A stretch of 64,000 nucleotides of DNA from Actinomycetota bacterium (GCA_019240215.1 JAFAYQ010000050.1:1-64000), one strand, 5' to 3'. Positions 41,114 through 50,291 are shown, counted from the first letter of the stretch. The notes: generated by a model not told the origin, from the letters alone. Numbers and translations: made by a program.

Positions 41114-41470
41114 ATGAAGCAGTACCTGCTCAGCATGTACCAGCCCACCCACGGGTCGATCCCGCCGCCCGAGGTGCTCGGCCCGATCATGGAAAAGCTC
41201 GGCCAGTTCCGGCGCGACCTGCAGGACCAGGGGTCCTGGGTGTTCGGGAACGGCTTGCACGCACCGGAGACCGCCACCGTGCTGCGGCCCGAGGACGGTG
41301 AGGTGCTGATCACCGACGGCCCGTTCGCCGAGGGCAAGGAGTACCTCGGCGGGGTCACCATCATCAAGGCGGCCGATCTCGACGCCGCCCTGGCCTGGGG
41401 ACGCCGCTACGCGGAGGCCACCGGGCTGACGATCGAGGTCCGCCCGTTCCAGGGCGAAGCGGACGGGTGA
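41114..41470 (+). CDS. YCII-related (DGPF) protein
   Basis: A 118-residue protein starting [13 protein letters not shown] and containing [41 protein letters not shown] in the first of these names the family (YCII-related, ferredoxin-like fold). Such proteins are conserved companions of ECF42 sigma factors. The downstream sigma gene overlaps this one by 4 bp (GTGA), so they are made together. The ATG lies after CCCCGGGAGCCCCAGCC. Whether it modulates the sigma factor or carries out its own reaction is not settled in the family. Confidence 0.92.
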   Translation: MKQYLLSMYQPTHGSIPPPEVLGPIMEKLGQFRRDLQDQGSWVFGNGLHAPETATVLRPEDGEVLITDGPFAEGKEYLGGVTIIKAADLDAALAWGRRYAEATGLTIEVRPFQGEADG

Positions 41471-42720
41471 CGCCCCCGGACACCCCGCCTGCCCCGGACG
41501 CCGGTGACATCGAGCGGGTCTTCCGGGCCGAATACGGGCGCGCGGTCGCGGTCCTGACCGGCGTGTTCGGCGACCTCGAGGTGGCCGAGGACGCCGTCCA
41601 GGAGGCGTTCACGGCCGCGCTGCAACGCTGGCCGGCCGACGGGCAGCCGCCCAGCCCGGCGGGCTGGATCATCACCACCGCCCGCCGCCGGGCCATCGAC
41701 CGGCTGCGCCGGGAATCGTCCCGCGACGACCGCCAGGCCCAGGCGGCCCGGCTGCAGGCCGTCCAGGCGGGCGCCGGGCCGCCGGAGGAGGGTCCCGTGC
41801 ACGACGACCGGCTGCGGCTCATCTTCACCTGCTGCCACCCGGCCCTGGCCCCGGCCGCCCGGGTGGCGCTGACCCTGCGGCTGCTCGGCGGGCTCGGCAC
41901 CACCGAGATCGCCCGCGCGTTCCTGGTCCCCGAGCCGACCATGGCCCAGCGGCTGGTCCGGGCCAAGGCCAAGATCCGCGACGCCCGCATCCCCTACCGG
42001 GTCCCGGCCGACGCCGACCTGCCCGACCGGCTGCGGGCGGTGCTGGCCGTGGTCTACCTGATCTTCAACGAGGGCTACCTGGCCAGCGCCGGTGAGGTGC
42101 TGGCCCGGGCCGAGCTGTGCGCGGAGGCCATTCGTCTCGGGCGGCTGCTGGCCGAGCTGATGCCGGACGAGCCCGAGGTGGCCGGGCTGCTGGCGCTGAT
42201 GCTGCTGACCGACGCCCGCCGGGACACCCGGGCGGCGGCCGACGGCACCCTGATCCCGCTCGACGAGCAGGACCGGGCCCGCTGGGACCGCGAACGGATC
42301 GCCGAGGGCCAGGTTCTGGTGCGGGCCTGCCTGCGCCGCGGCCAGCCCGGCCCGTACCAGTTGCAGGCCGCGATCAGCGCGGTCCACAGCGACGCCGCCA
42401 CCCCCGCCGCCACCGCCTGGGATCAGATCCTCGCCCTCTACGACCAGCTCCTGGCCTGCGCCCCGGGCCCGGTGGTGGCCCTCCACCGGGCGGTCGCGGT
42501 GGCCGAGGTGGACGGCCCCGCTCCCGCCCTGGCCCTGGTCGACCAGCTCGACCTGGGCCAGCATCACGTGTTCCACGCGGTCCGGGCCGACCTGCTGCGC
42601 CGCCTGGACCGCCCGGCCGAAGCGGCCCAGGCCTACCAGGCTGCCATCGACCGCACCGCCAACACGGCCGAGCGCGCCTTCCTGGCCCGCCGCCGCCGTG
42701 AGCTGCCCGCTTTCCCGTGA
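41467..42720 (+). CDS. ECF42-group sigma factor with C-terminal TPR-like extension
   Basis: A 417-residue sigma factor, about twice ECF size. Region 2 reads [34 protein letters not shown] and region 4 [38 protein letters not shown]. The ECF42 hallmark CCHPAL occurs in [18 protein letters not shown]. The C-terminal ~230 residues ([57 protein letters not shown]) form the DUF6596/TPR-like extension that replaces a separate anti-sigma factor. Its usual regulon includes its own DGPF gene, as here. Confidence 0.92.
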   Translation: MTPPDTPPAPDAGDIERVFRAEYGRAVAVLTGVFGDLEVAEDAVQEAFTAALQRWPADGQPPSPAGWIITTARRRAIDRLRRESSRDDRQAQAARLQAVQAGAGPPEEGPVHDDRLRLIFTCCHPALAPAARVALTLRLLGGLGTTEIARAFLVPEPTMAQRLVRAKAKIRDARIPYRVPADADLPDRLRAVLAVVYLIFNEGYLASAGEVLARAELCAEAIRLGRLLAELMPDEPEVAGLLALMLLTDARRDTRAAADGTLIPLDEQDRARWDRERIAEGQVLVRACLRRGQPGPYQLQAAISAVHSDAATPAATAWDQILALYDQLLACAPGPVVALHRAVAVAEVDGPAPALALVDQLDLGQHHVFHAVRADLLRRLDRPAEAAQAYQAAIDRTANTAERAFLARRRRELPAFP

Positions 42721-42769
42721 CCGGCCAGCACCTCGCCGTACTCCGGTCCCCGCTCCGGTACCGCACTGC

Positions 42770-43519
42770 TCATCCCGCACCCCCATCGCCAGGGGCGAGC
42801 CGCGGCTGCGGGGCATCAAGGACCCGGCGGCCGATCGTGAGCACGATGACCAGGACGGCCAGCGGGATCGCGGGGACCGCGGCCGGGGCGGCCGAGATCA
42901 GCAGGCCGGCCAGCAGGGCGCCGACGACCAGGGCGGCCAGCGCGACCGCCCGGCGGCGATTGGCCTCCCGGCGGCGGGCGGGGTCGCGGTCGGCGCCGGG
43001 GCTCGCCAGCGAGTCGATCAGCGAGGTCAGGGTGCCGGTCAGGTAGGTGGTGCCGACCCCGGAGATGTTGAGCACCACGACCACCGCGCTCTGGATGCCC
43101 ATGGCCACGGTGGCCAGCGCGATCAGCAGCAGCTGGGTCCCGCCGCCGGGCCGGGCGCCGGTCACCTCCCAGCCGATCGTGAAGCCGGTCAGGACCGCCG
43201 TCTCCAGGCCGAGGGCGGCCGCCACCCACGGTGTCCACGGGCCGCCCGCGGCCGGCCGCCGGGCCAGCCGGGAGCCGGCGGCCACGCCGGCCGCGTAGCC
43301 GCCGAAGCTGACCGCGGCGTGCACCGCCAGGGTGCCGGAGTGGCGGGCGGCGGCCAGCCCCAGGAACACGATGTTCGAGGTCATCACGCTGGCGAACACG
43401 CTGCCGAGCCGGGTGAAGGCCATGATGTCGGTGGCCGCCGAACCGACCGTGAGCAGGGCCGCGATGATCGTCAGGGCCCACGCCCCCGGAGTACCCGGCG
43501 CCCGGTCGCCGTCGCTCAT
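42770..43519 (-). CDS. DUF1275/YoaK-like membrane protein
   Basis: A 249-residue protein with six or so membrane helices. The family mark is LLTVGSAATDIMAFTRLGSVFASVMTSNIVFLGLAAAR near the N-terminus, then VAMGIQSAVVVVLNISGVGTTYLTGTLTSLI. DUF1275 proteins are of unknown function and are often solitary. Here the ATG overlaps the stop of the VWA-like gene (ATGA), so it is the fifth gene of the 42770-48419 unit. That may make it a membrane partner, or be read-through. The gene downstream (ECF42) is convergent. Confidence 0.88.
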   Translation of the reverse strand: MSDGDRAPGTPGAWALTIIAALLTVGSAATDIMAFTRLGSVFASVMTSNIVFLGLAAARHSGTLAVHAAVSFGGYAAGVAAGSRLARRPAAGGPWTPWVAAALGLETAVLTGFTIGWEVTGARPGGGTQLLLIALATVAMGIQSAVVVVLNISGVGTTYLTGTLTSLIDSLASPGADRDPARRREANRRRAVALAALVVGALLAGLLISAAPAAVPAIPLAVLVIVLTIGRRVLDAPQPRLAPGDGGAG

Positions 43520-44709
43520 GCGGCGGTCGGCACCCGGACCGCCCGGGCCCAGGCCGGGGCGTCGGGCGAGCGGTCCCCGAGCAGGGCGATGACCACCCGC
43601 ATGCCCTTGGGCGGCTGGGCCGGCCAGGGGGTGAAGCCGTCGGTCAGCACCACCGTGATCGCGGGCCGGGGGCGCAGGCCGGCCGCCGCCGCGATGCCCG
43701 CGCCCATGTCGGTGCCGCCCCCGCCGACCAGCTCGATCTGGCGGGCCGAGGAGACCCGCTGGGCCGGCCCGGCGGCGGCGTCGCAGGCCAGCACCCGCAG
43801 CTGGCGGATCACCCCCAGCGACCGGAGCAGCCCCTCCACCTCGGCCAAGGTCATCGCCAGGAGCTCGCTGGTCATGCTGCCGGAGGTGTCGCAGACGACG
43901 GCGACGTCGGGCACCGGCCGCCGCAGGGCGGGCAGCACCACGTCGCCGACGGCGGCCGCCCGCCGGGACGGCCGCCGGTAGGAGTAGTCGGCCGCGCCCG
44001 CCCGGTCGGCGACCGCCCGGCGCAGCTCGGCCGCCAGCAGCGTGCGCCAGTTGACGACCGGCGCCAGCGTCTGCTGGGCCCAGCGGGCCAGCCCGGCCGG
44101 GACCGTGCCCGCTTCGCGGCCGTGCCGCAGGATCTCGGCTGCCACCTGGCGGCGGAGCAGGTCGGCCTGCCAGCCCGGCAACCCGCCGTCCCCGTCCGGC
44201 TGGTCGTCGCCGGCCGGCGACTCGCCCGGCCGGGGCTGGCCGTCGGCGCCGCTGCCGCAGTCACCGTCGCCGCCTGCCGCGGCCGCGTAACCGGGGCGGA
44301 AGTACTGCTCGGCCAGCCCGCCCGGGTCGGCCCCGAGGTGGTGCGGCAGCACCGGCCCGCCCGGCAGGTCGAGCCCGGCCGGGACCAGGTCGTCGTTGAT
44401 CTCGGCGTCGGCCGCCCGGGTCCACTGCGGGGCGTCCTCGGGCCGGATCCCGAGCGCCCGGGCCCGCTCCGCGTGCGCCCGCAGCAGGTGGCACACGTGG
44501 TGCACGAGCACGCTGCCGAACTCGGCCGCCGTCCACTGGCCGGCCAGGTCCGGGTCGGCCCGCAGCCGCCACTGCTCGTCGACCGCGACCGACTCCGCAC
44601 CGGGGGCCGCCGTCACCTGGGTGGCGAAGATCCCGCTGGCCAGGTACGGGAACCGGGCGGCCGCCCACAGTCGCGCCCCCGCCAGACCGGGCAGGTGCTG
44701 GCTGGTCAC
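43516..44709 (-). CDS. VWA-like/DUF2201 putative metallopeptidase
   Basis: A 397-residue protein. The N-terminal half reads ARLWAAARFPYLASGIFATQV and has LVHHVCHLLRAHAERA, an H-x3-H-x5-H-like element similar to the DUF2201 metallopeptidase-like domain, then a Gly/Asp-rich linker (about 135-175). The C-terminal half is a VWA-like fold with PDVAVVCDTSGSM (MIDAS DxSGS-type, here DTSGSM), VLACDAAAG, VGGGGTDMGAGIAAA and ITVVLTDGFTPWP. The GTG at 44709 overlaps the ATPase stop (GTGA). AAA+ plus DUF2201/VWA pairs resemble MoxR-VWA chaperone systems. Target is unknown. Confidence 0.85.
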   Translation of the reverse strand: MTSQHLPGLAGARLWAAARFPYLASGIFATQVTAAPGAESVAVDEQWRLRADPDLAGQWTAAEFGSVLVHHVCHLLRAHAERARALGIRPEDAPQWTRAADAEINDDLVPAGLDLPGGPVLPHHLGADPGGLAEQYFRPGYAAAAGGDGDCGSGADGQPRPGESPAGDDQPDGDGGLPGWQADLLRRQVAAEILRHGREAGTVPAGLARWAQQTLAPVVNWRTLLAAELRRAVADRAGAADYSYRRPSRRAAAVGDVVLPALRRPVPDVAVVCDTSGSMTSELLAMTLAEVEGLLRSLGVIRQLRVLACDAAAGPAQRVSSARQIELVGGGGTDMGAGIAAAAGLRPRPAITVVLTDGFTPWPAQPPKGMRVVIALLGDRSPDAPAWARAVRVPTAA

Positions 44710-45836
44710 GACAGCAGCCCGGCGTCGCGCAGGACCGGGGCGAACAGCCGGATCTCCGGTGGCAGCGGGGCGCCGTCGGGGCGGTGCCGGGCCAGCACCC
44801 GGGCGGCGGCCGCGGCCACGTCGGGGGCGCCGGTAGCGGCGGTGGCCAGCACCCGCCAGCCGGCCGACCAGCGCTCGGGGGTGAGGTCGGCCGTGACCGC
44901 GGCGGTGACCGCGGCCAGCGCCGCGTAGGCCCGGTCGGCCCGGTCGGGCAGGGTGAACGAGGCCGGGTCGGCCAGCACCTCCTCCGGGTCGGGCAGGTCC
45001 ATCTCGGCCAGCCAAGTCAGGAACTCGGCGCCCGCGCCGTCGCCCACGCAGCCGCGCACCAGCGCCGACCGGGTCTCGCCGCTGGCCCCGGCCGCGTCGG
45101 CCGCCGCCCACAGCCGGGCCGTCATCTCCCAGGTGCGGGGGCTGGGCCAGCCGCGCCCGGCGGTGGCCGGGTCGGTCGGCGGCGCGCAGGCCAGCGCGGG
45201 CCGCACCCGCAGGAACGCCGCCACCAGCCCGCGCGCCATCACCTCGGCCGCCGCCCAGTCCCCGGTCAGCTCGGGGATCCGCGGCGGCGTCCAGCCCCCG
45301 GCCAGCCCGTCGGCCACCACCCGCGGGTTGATCTCCCAGGTCAGGTGGCAGAGCCGGTTGGCCAGGGGCGCGGACAGGTCCCAGCCGTCGGCCGCCTGTT
45401 CGGGCGGGTTGGCGGCCGCCACCACCGCCACCCCGGCGGGCAGGTCGAGGTCGCCGACCACCCGTTCCAGCACCACCCGCAGCAGCGCCGCCTGCACGGC
45501 GGGCGGCGCGGTCGACAGCTCGTCCAGGAACAGCAGGCCGCGGCCGGCCGCGGCCAGCCGCTGGGCCCAGGTCGGCGGCGCGAACCGGACCCCCTGGCCG
45601 ACCACCACCGGCAGGCCCGCGAAGTCGGACGGCTCGCGGATCGAGGCGATCACGGTCTCGCACGGCAGCCCGGCCGCGGCCGCCATCGCCCGGATGGCCG
45701 AGGTCTTGCCGGTGCCGGGCGCGCCCCACAACAGCACCGGCACCCGGGCGGCGACCGCCACCGTCAGCGCCGCCACCGTCGGGTCGGAGTCGCGCACGCC
45801 GGCCGGGCGGGCCCTCGGCTCCTCGTCCACACTCAC
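44706..45836 (-). CDS. AAA+ ATPase (MoxR-like, partner of VWA protein)
   Basis: A 376-residue ATPase. Walker A is LLWGAPGTGKTSA, Walker B GLLFLDELSTAPPAVQAALLRVVLER, and a sensor-1 motif lies in VAVVAAANPPEQAADGWDLSAPLANRL. The C-terminal lid is followed by about 100 residues of helices. I prefer the GTG at 45836 (VSVDEEP) over the frame start at 45878, because the latter lies in repetitive GC sequence without a ribosome binding site. A 136-bp gap separates it from the upstream gene, the only gap in this cassette, so it could have its own promoter. Confidence 0.88.
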   Translation of the reverse strand: MSVDEEPRARPAGVRDSDPTVAALTVAVAARVPVLLWGAPGTGKTSAIRAMAAAAGLPCETVIASIREPSDFAGLPVVVGQGVRFAPPTWAQRLAAAGRGLLFLDELSTAPPAVQAALLRVVLERVVGDLDLPAGVAVVAAANPPEQAADGWDLSAPLANRLCHLTWEINPRVVADGLAGGWTPPRIPELTGDWAAAEVMARGLVAAFLRVRPALACAPPTDPATAGRGWPSPRTWEMTARLWAAADAAGASGETRSALVRGCVGDGAGAEFLTWLAEMDLPDPEEVLADPASFTLPDRADRAYAALAAVTAAVTADLTPERWSAGWRVLATAATGAPDVAAAAARVLARHRPDGAPLPPEIRLFAPVLRDAGLLS

Positions 45837-45972
45837 AGTGTTCCCCGCTCGCTCCCGGGCCCCCGCCCGCCTCCCCATTCCCCCTTCACTGCGTCGCCTT
45901 CCCTCGTCGCGCCGCGCTCGTTCCTCGCACGGCGCTCCTCAGTCCAGGCAACGCCGCGGCCCTCCCGCTCGC

Positions 45973-46992
45973 TCAACGCTGGCCGCCTTCCTGGCTGTCG
46001 GTTGTCTCCCAGTGTGCCCACTGGGCGGAGTGCCCGGGGCCACCGACGTCGATTCCGGTCTCGCCGTCGACCGCCCGGACCCGCAGCCGGACCGGCGGCC
46101 GGCCCGGGGCCGGGACGGCCAGCACGGTGGCGTCCGGCCAGGCGGCCTGCTCGACCGCGACCACCAGGTGGCCGTCCACCACCGCCAGCCCCGGCGCCCA
46201 CACGGTGGCCAGCCAGCCGACCGGCAGCGTGGCCCGCAGCCGGGCCCCGGCCCGGGAGCCGGTCAGCCCGAGCTCGCCCCAGCCCGAGTGCTCCCCGGCC
46301 CGGCCGGCCTCGGCCAGATCGGCCTCGACCAGGTCGGGGTCGACCCCCAGCCAGGCCTTGGCGGCCGGGGCCAGCCGCCCGGTCAGCGCCGCCTCCAGCG
46401 CGGGCCGATGATCGGCCGCCTCGCCCGCCCGCAGGCCACCGTCCGCCCAGGCGGCCGCGATCGTGCCCGACAGCAGCTGCTGGAAGGCCGAGCCGAGCGC
46501 CAGCAGGATCAGCATCTCCAGCCGTTCGGCCCGCAGCTGGGCCAGCTCTGGCGGCGGCCCCGGGGGCAGCCCGCCCCCACCGGGACGGCCGCCGGCCGGG
46601 ATCATCGGCCGGCTGCCGGGGCGGCCGGTGCCCGCGAACAGCCCGGCCCCGAACCCGCCGCTTCCCGGCAGCCGCCGGGCGAACCGGCTGCCCAGCCGGT
46701 TCTCGCGGAACTCGCGGACCTCGTCCCAGCTGACCCCGACGTCGTCGTCCGGCCCGCGCGGGCCGACCGCCAGCAGGTCGAGGTCGTCGTCGTGGCGGTG
46801 CCAGGCCTCGGCCACCTCCAGGCAGGCGGCCCTTTCCCCGCCCAGCGCGGCCAGCACCGCCTCCCCCTCGGGATCGGCGTGGGCGGGCAGCGTCAGCGCC
46901 CCGTCCTGCCAGCGCACCGGGTGGAGGCCGTCCCCGCACGGCACCCAGGTCTCGACCGCCGGCAGCGCCCGCCACCAGGGCACCCCGGTCAC
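45973..46992 (-). CDS. hypothetical protein of AAA/VWA cassette (339 aa)
   Basis: Not a family I recognise. The N-terminal ~120 residues carry PWWRALPAVETWVPCGDGLHPVRWQDGALTLPAHADPEGEAVLAAL and SWDEVREFRENRLGSRFARRL. A Gly/Pro-rich stretch (about 140-170) is followed by a helical part (LAQLRAERLEMLILLALGSAFQQLLSGTIAAAW). A beta-rich C-terminal domain then contains RLRATLPVGWLATVWAPGLAVVDGHLVVAVEQAAWPDATVLAV. No membrane helix or signal. The GTG overlaps the upstream stop (GTGA), so it is made with the 476-residue protein. The longer frame to 47412 is a shadow of that gene. Confidence 0.75.
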   Translation of the reverse strand: MTGVPWWRALPAVETWVPCGDGLHPVRWQDGALTLPAHADPEGEAVLAALGGERAACLEVAEAWHRHDDDLDLLAVGPRGPDDDVGVSWDEVREFRENRLGSRFARRLPGSGGFGAGLFAGTGRPGSRPMIPAGGRPGGGGLPPGPPPELAQLRAERLEMLILLALGSAFQQLLSGTIAAAWADGGLRAGEAADHRPALEAALTGRLAPAAKAWLGVDPDLVEADLAEAGRAGEHSGWGELGLTGSRAGARLRATLPVGWLATVWAPGLAVVDGHLVVAVEQAAWPDATVLAVPAPGRPPVRLRVRAVDGETGIDVGGPGHSAQWAHWETTDSQEGGQR

Positions 46993-48419
46993 GGCGCCGC
47001 CCACCAGCGCAACGGCACCTCGGCCCGCACCCGGCCGGTCAGCGTGCTGGCCAGCACCGTGAGCCGGGTGCTGTCGCGGCCCAGCGGCGGCAGCACCCGC
47101 AGCGTCCCGGCCAGCTCGCCGCCGGTCTCGCCGTGCCAGGTCCCGGGCACCGCCACGTGCCACTGGCTGGTGTCGTCGCGCAGCCAGCAGCAGAAGTCCC
47201 GGTACGAGAACGGGCCGCCGTCCGGCCGGTCCCCGGAGGTGGCCGGCGGCGCCACCACCAGGTGCAGGAACGTCTGCTGGCTGCGGGTGTGCAGGCCGCC
47301 GAGCGCGACCCGGGCGCCGTTCACGTCGGGCAGCACCGCGCTGAGGGCGGCGGTGCCGTCGTGGACCGGGGGCCGGTGCCGCCGGCCGGACCAGGCCAGC
47401 ACGCTCAGCCACGGCCCCGGCAGCCGGGCGCTGGGGGCGGCGGTGATGCCGTGGTTGCCGATGCCGAGCCGTTCGCAGATCGTGGCCAGGTACCCGGGCA
47501 CCGGGCTGAACGGCGACAGCGCCCCGGCCGCCTCCAGCGCGGTGACCACGTCGCCGAGGCCGTAGGCCTGCCGCCGGGTGTCACCGATGCGGCCGGCCGC
47601 CGAGGTGGCCAGCAGCTGCTGGGCGGCGTGCTCCAGCAACTGCTCGCCGGGCTGGCTGTCCTGGGGCTGGCCGCTCACCTCGGCCGTGGGCGGCGGCCCG
47701 GTCAGGTCGATCCGCAGCCGGGGGGTGCCGGCCCCGGTCGCCAGCTCGAGCCAGCGGGCGCCGTCGGGCGGGGCCGGCTCGATGTTCAGCTCGCCTTCCC
47801 ACTGCAGGCCGGCGCCGCCGCCCTGGAACGTCACCTGGTAGGCGGTGCCGCGGTCGTCGGCCGCGACCAGCCGGGCGAACGGTTCGGGGAAACCGCTGAA
47901 GATGCCGCCGCTCACGGCCGGGCGCAGCGGCGCGAACGTCAGCGCCTGGGCCCGCCGGGCCGTCACCAGCAGCGCCAGCACGTACAGTTCGCCGGCCACG
48001 AACTCATCCCGGAACGGCAGCATCCGCCCCACCGGCCACAGCCGCCAGGGCTTCGCTGGCGGCTCCGGTTCGGCCGGCTCCGGTTCGGCCGGCGCCCCCG
48101 GGCCCGCGGTGGCCCCGGCCCCGGCCGCGGCCATGACCCGGGCCCGGCGGCCGCGCCGCAGCAGCGGCCCGGCCGTCTGCGGCTGCAGCCGGCGGCGGAC
48201 GGCCAGCGCCGCCTGGAACTGCACCATGATGTCGTCGGCCGCATCGACGTCGAGGGCGCCGACCGCGGTCAGTGCCATCGCGACGCCGTTGAGCCGGAGC
48301 ACGCACTCGCTGAAGACCGCCTGGGCGCCGGGACCGCCGTCATCGGACAGGGCCCGGGCCCGCCGCAGCCCCGCCTCGGCGGCCAGCCGCAGATGGCGTT
48401 CCGCGCGGTCACGGTTCAC
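46989..48419 (-). CDS. hypothetical protein of AAA/VWA cassette (476 aa)
   Basis: Not a family I recognise. It begins with helices (NRDRAERHLRLAAEAGLRRARAL, ADDIMVQFQAALAVRRRLQP), a Pro/Glu linker near residue 105-120, and a large beta-rich region with GELYVLALLVTARRAQALTFAPLRP and FARLVAADDRGTAYQVTFQGGGAGLQWEGELNIEP. Later are TRSQQTFLHLVVAPP and DFCCWLRDDTSQWHVAVPGTWHGETGGELAGTLRVLPPL. A GTG at 48419 is the likely start. As first gene it probably defines the cassette's cargo or sensor. No catalytic motif can be pointed to. Confidence 0.75.
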   Translation of the reverse strand: MNRDRAERHLRLAAEAGLRRARALSDDGGPGAQAVFSECVLRLNGVAMALTAVGALDVDAADDIMVQFQAALAVRRRLQPQTAGPLLRRGRRARVMAAAGAGATAGPGAPAEPEPAEPEPPAKPWRLWPVGRMLPFRDEFVAGELYVLALLVTARRAQALTFAPLRPAVSGGIFSGFPEPFARLVAADDRGTAYQVTFQGGGAGLQWEGELNIEPAPPDGARWLELATGAGTPRLRIDLTGPPPTAEVSGQPQDSQPGEQLLEHAAQQLLATSAAGRIGDTRRQAYGLGDVVTALEAAGALSPFSPVPGYLATICERLGIGNHGITAAPSARLPGPWLSVLAWSGRRHRPPVHDGTAALSAVLPDVNGARVALGGLHTRSQQTFLHLVVAPPATSGDRPDGGPFSYRDFCCWLRDDTSQWHVAVPGTWHGETGGELAGTLRVLPPLGRDSTRLTVLASTLTGRVRAEVPLRWWAAP

Positions 48420-48607
48420 CCGTCTACGGTCTCACTCCGGCCCGAACATGCGCGAATCAGCGAGGTCCGGGCCCGAGCCCGCCGGGCCCGGCCGGGCCGG
48501 AAAAAGTGCGGGGGCCGGGCTGGCGAGGATGGGTTCGCCTGCCCGGCCCTCTGGCCACCGGCAGAACTATGACGCGGCCGACCGCCCTCGCGGTTCCCCC
48601 GGCGGCA

Positions 48608-48796
48608 TCATTTTTCCGAGTTTTCGCTGGCTGCGCTGTTCGCCGGGCTCCCCGGCCAGTGACCGGGGAACGGCAGCTCGAGCTCGGCCAGCCACGGCGG
48701 CGGTGGCCGGCGACGGCCGTCGGCGTCCCACGGCGACGATGGGTGCCCGGGCGGCAGCCGCTCCAGCTGGGTCTGCATCTGCGTGTCGGAGACCAT
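48608..48796 (-). CDS. small hypothetical protein
   Basis: A 62-residue Pro-rich frame beginning VSDTQMQTQLERLPPGHPSSPWDADG and including PPPPWLAELELPFPGHW. ATG 48796 follows GAAGGGTGCG, a fair ribosome binding site. The composition and third-position G/C bias favour coding, but the protein has no recognisable family. It lies alone between two larger minus-strand genes. Confidence 0.4.
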   Translation of the reverse strand: MVSDTQMQTQLERLPPGHPSSPWDADGRRRPPPPWLAELELPFPGHWPGSPANSAASENSEK

Positions 48797-49097
48797 CGCA
48801 CCCTTCCGTCCTGGCCACTCAAAGTGAGGATCAAGATACCGAAGGTAGTGCCCCGATGACTCTGATGACACGGAGCGCGTGGGTCAGCGCATGGGGCGGC
48901 CGGGGCCCCTCGGGTGTCGGGCCCCGGCCGCCGGTCCATCGGCCGCCCGGGCCCGCCCGCCGCGGACCGTTCCGAGCTTCCCCCTGGAGCTGCCGTTCGA
49001 GGCATCCCCAGCCGCCGGCGGCGGTAATCACCCGCGGGTGTGTCGCCCCGCACTTTCCGCTTTGCGCAGGCCAGTGCGGACCCTTTAATAAAAATAT
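48797..49097. other. 301-bp gap with an A+T-rich stem-loop at the hisN-like 3' end
   Basis: No gene is supported here. CCCTTTAA (49081-49088) pairs with TTAAAGGG (49098-49105) around a 9-nt A+T loop and spans the stop codon of the hisN-like gene. It is the most A+T-rich spot nearby and may act as its terminator. The rest (48797-49060) shows nothing but ordinary G+C-rich sequence. Confidence 0.5.
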
Positions 49098-49883
49098 TTA
49101 AAGGGCCTTGAGGCGGCCGAGTACCTCGTCGTGCAGGCGGCCGTTGGTGCAGACGATGCTGCCGCCCTCGGGGGTGCGGTTGCCGTCGATGTCGGTGAAC
49201 CGGCCGCCCGCCTCCTCCACGATGACCTGGAGGGCGGCGATGTCCCAGAGCGAGACCTCGGGCTCGGCCGACACGTCGACCGCCCCCTCGGCCACCAGCA
49301 CGTGGGACCAGAAGTCGCCGTAGGCCCGGCTCCGCCACACCGACTGGGTCAGGCCGAGGAAACCCTCGATCCGGTCCCGGTCGACCCAGCCGCCCAGGCT
49401 GGAGTAGGACAGCGACGCGTCGCTCAGCTGACTGACCCCGGACACCGTGCAGCGGGTGGCCTTGAGCAGGCTGCGCCCGGTCCAGGCGCCGCCGCCGGCC
49501 GCCGCCCACCAGCGGCGGCCCAGGGCCGGGGCCGACACCACGCCGACCACGACCTCGTCGCCGTCCATCAGCCCGATCAGCGTGGCCCAGACCGGCACGC
49601 CGCGGATGAAGTTCTTGGTGCCGTCGATCGGGTCGATGACCCAGCAGCGCGGCCCGTGCCCGGCCCGGCCGAACTCCTCGCCCAGCACCGCGTCGCGCGG
49701 CCGGGACCGGCGCAGCACGTTGCGCAGCGACTCCTCGGCCGCGCGGTCGGCATCGGTCACCGGGGTCAGGTCCGGCTTGGTCTCGACCTCGAGATTCAGC
49801 GCCTTGAAACGCCGGCTGGTGATGTCGTCGGCCGCGTCGGCGAGGACGTGCGCAAAGCGCAGATCGTCGTCATAGCGGGGCAC
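49098..49883 (-). CDS. hisN: inositol monophosphatase family, histidinol-phosphatase-like
   Basis: A 261-residue Mg-dependent phosphatase. It has VTDADRAAEESLRNVL, GEEFG, the core metal motif WVIDPIDGTKNFIRGVPVWATLIGLM, and SLWDIAALQVIVEEAGGRFTDIDG. The N-terminus (RYDDDLRFAHVLADAADDITSRRFKALNLEVETKPDLTPVTDAD) matches actinobacterial HisN histidinol-phosphatases, which finish the histidine pathway by hydrolysing L-histidinol phosphate. GTG 49883 begins VPRYDDDL; no strong ribosome binding site is seen. Inositol-1-phosphatase activity is the main alternative within this family. No other his gene is in the window. Confidence 0.85.
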   Translation of the reverse strand: MPRYDDDLRFAHVLADAADDITSRRFKALNLEVETKPDLTPVTDADRAAEESLRNVLRRSRPRDAVLGEEFGRAGHGPRCWVIDPIDGTKNFIRGVPVWATLIGLMDGDEVVVGVVSAPALGRRWWAAAGGGAWTGRSLLKATRCTVSGVSQLSDASLSYSSLGGWVDRDRIEGFLGLTQSVWRSRAYGDFWSHVLVAEGAVDVSAEPEVSLWDIAALQVIVEEAGGRFTDIDGNRTPEGGSIVCTNGRLHDEVLGRLKAL

Positions 49884-49958
49884 GCGCTGAACGCTACCGC
49901 TTTGGCGAGTCTGGTGACCAGGCGAGCGCCGGCGCGGCGCAGGGGGCACACTGAACAG

Positions 49959-50291
49959 ATGGGCGAAGTCAGCCTGAAGAAAGCGGGGGACGCGGCCAGC
50001 CGGGTGTCCGGTCAGCTGGGGCAGGACGAGCAGTTCGGGCCGTTCGTGCGCCAGGGCCGCATCGTCGCCATGCCGGCCCGCCCGGCCCGGCGGCGGCTCC
50101 TGCTGGACTGCGTGGCCCAGGCGTTCGAGCCGGGCCTGCGCTACCCGGAGGCGGTCGTCGACGACGTGCTGCGGGTGCTGTGCGAGGACCACGCGGCCCT
50201 GCGCCGGTACCTGGTCGACGAGGGATTCCTGTCCCGGCAGGCCGGCGTCTACTGGCGCAGCGGCGGCACCGTCGACCTCGAACCAGCCTGA
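49959..50291 (+). CDS. DUF2087 domain protein
   Basis: A 110-residue protein with FVRQGRIVAMPARPARRRLLLDCVAQAFEPGLRYPEAVVDDVLRVLCEDHAALRRYLVDEGFLSRQAGVYWR, the DUF2087 fold of a small winged helix-like domain. It may be a DNA-binding or regulatory protein; in some organisms the domain is attached to ArsR or GNAT domains. ATG 49959 follows AGGGGGCACACTGAAC. It is divergent from hisN (75 bp between starts) and convergent with rsgA. Confidence 0.85.
   Translation: MGEVSLKKAGDAASRVSGQLGQDEQFGPFVRQGRIVAMPARPARRRLLLDCVAQAFEPGLRYPEAVVDDVLRVLCEDHAALRRYLVDEGFLSRQAGVYWRSGGTVDLEPA

Noticed and set aside
44710..45729. Extension of the VWA-like gene in front of GTG 44709
   Set aside because: Arg/Gly/Ala-rich shadow of the AAA+ gene with no family match.
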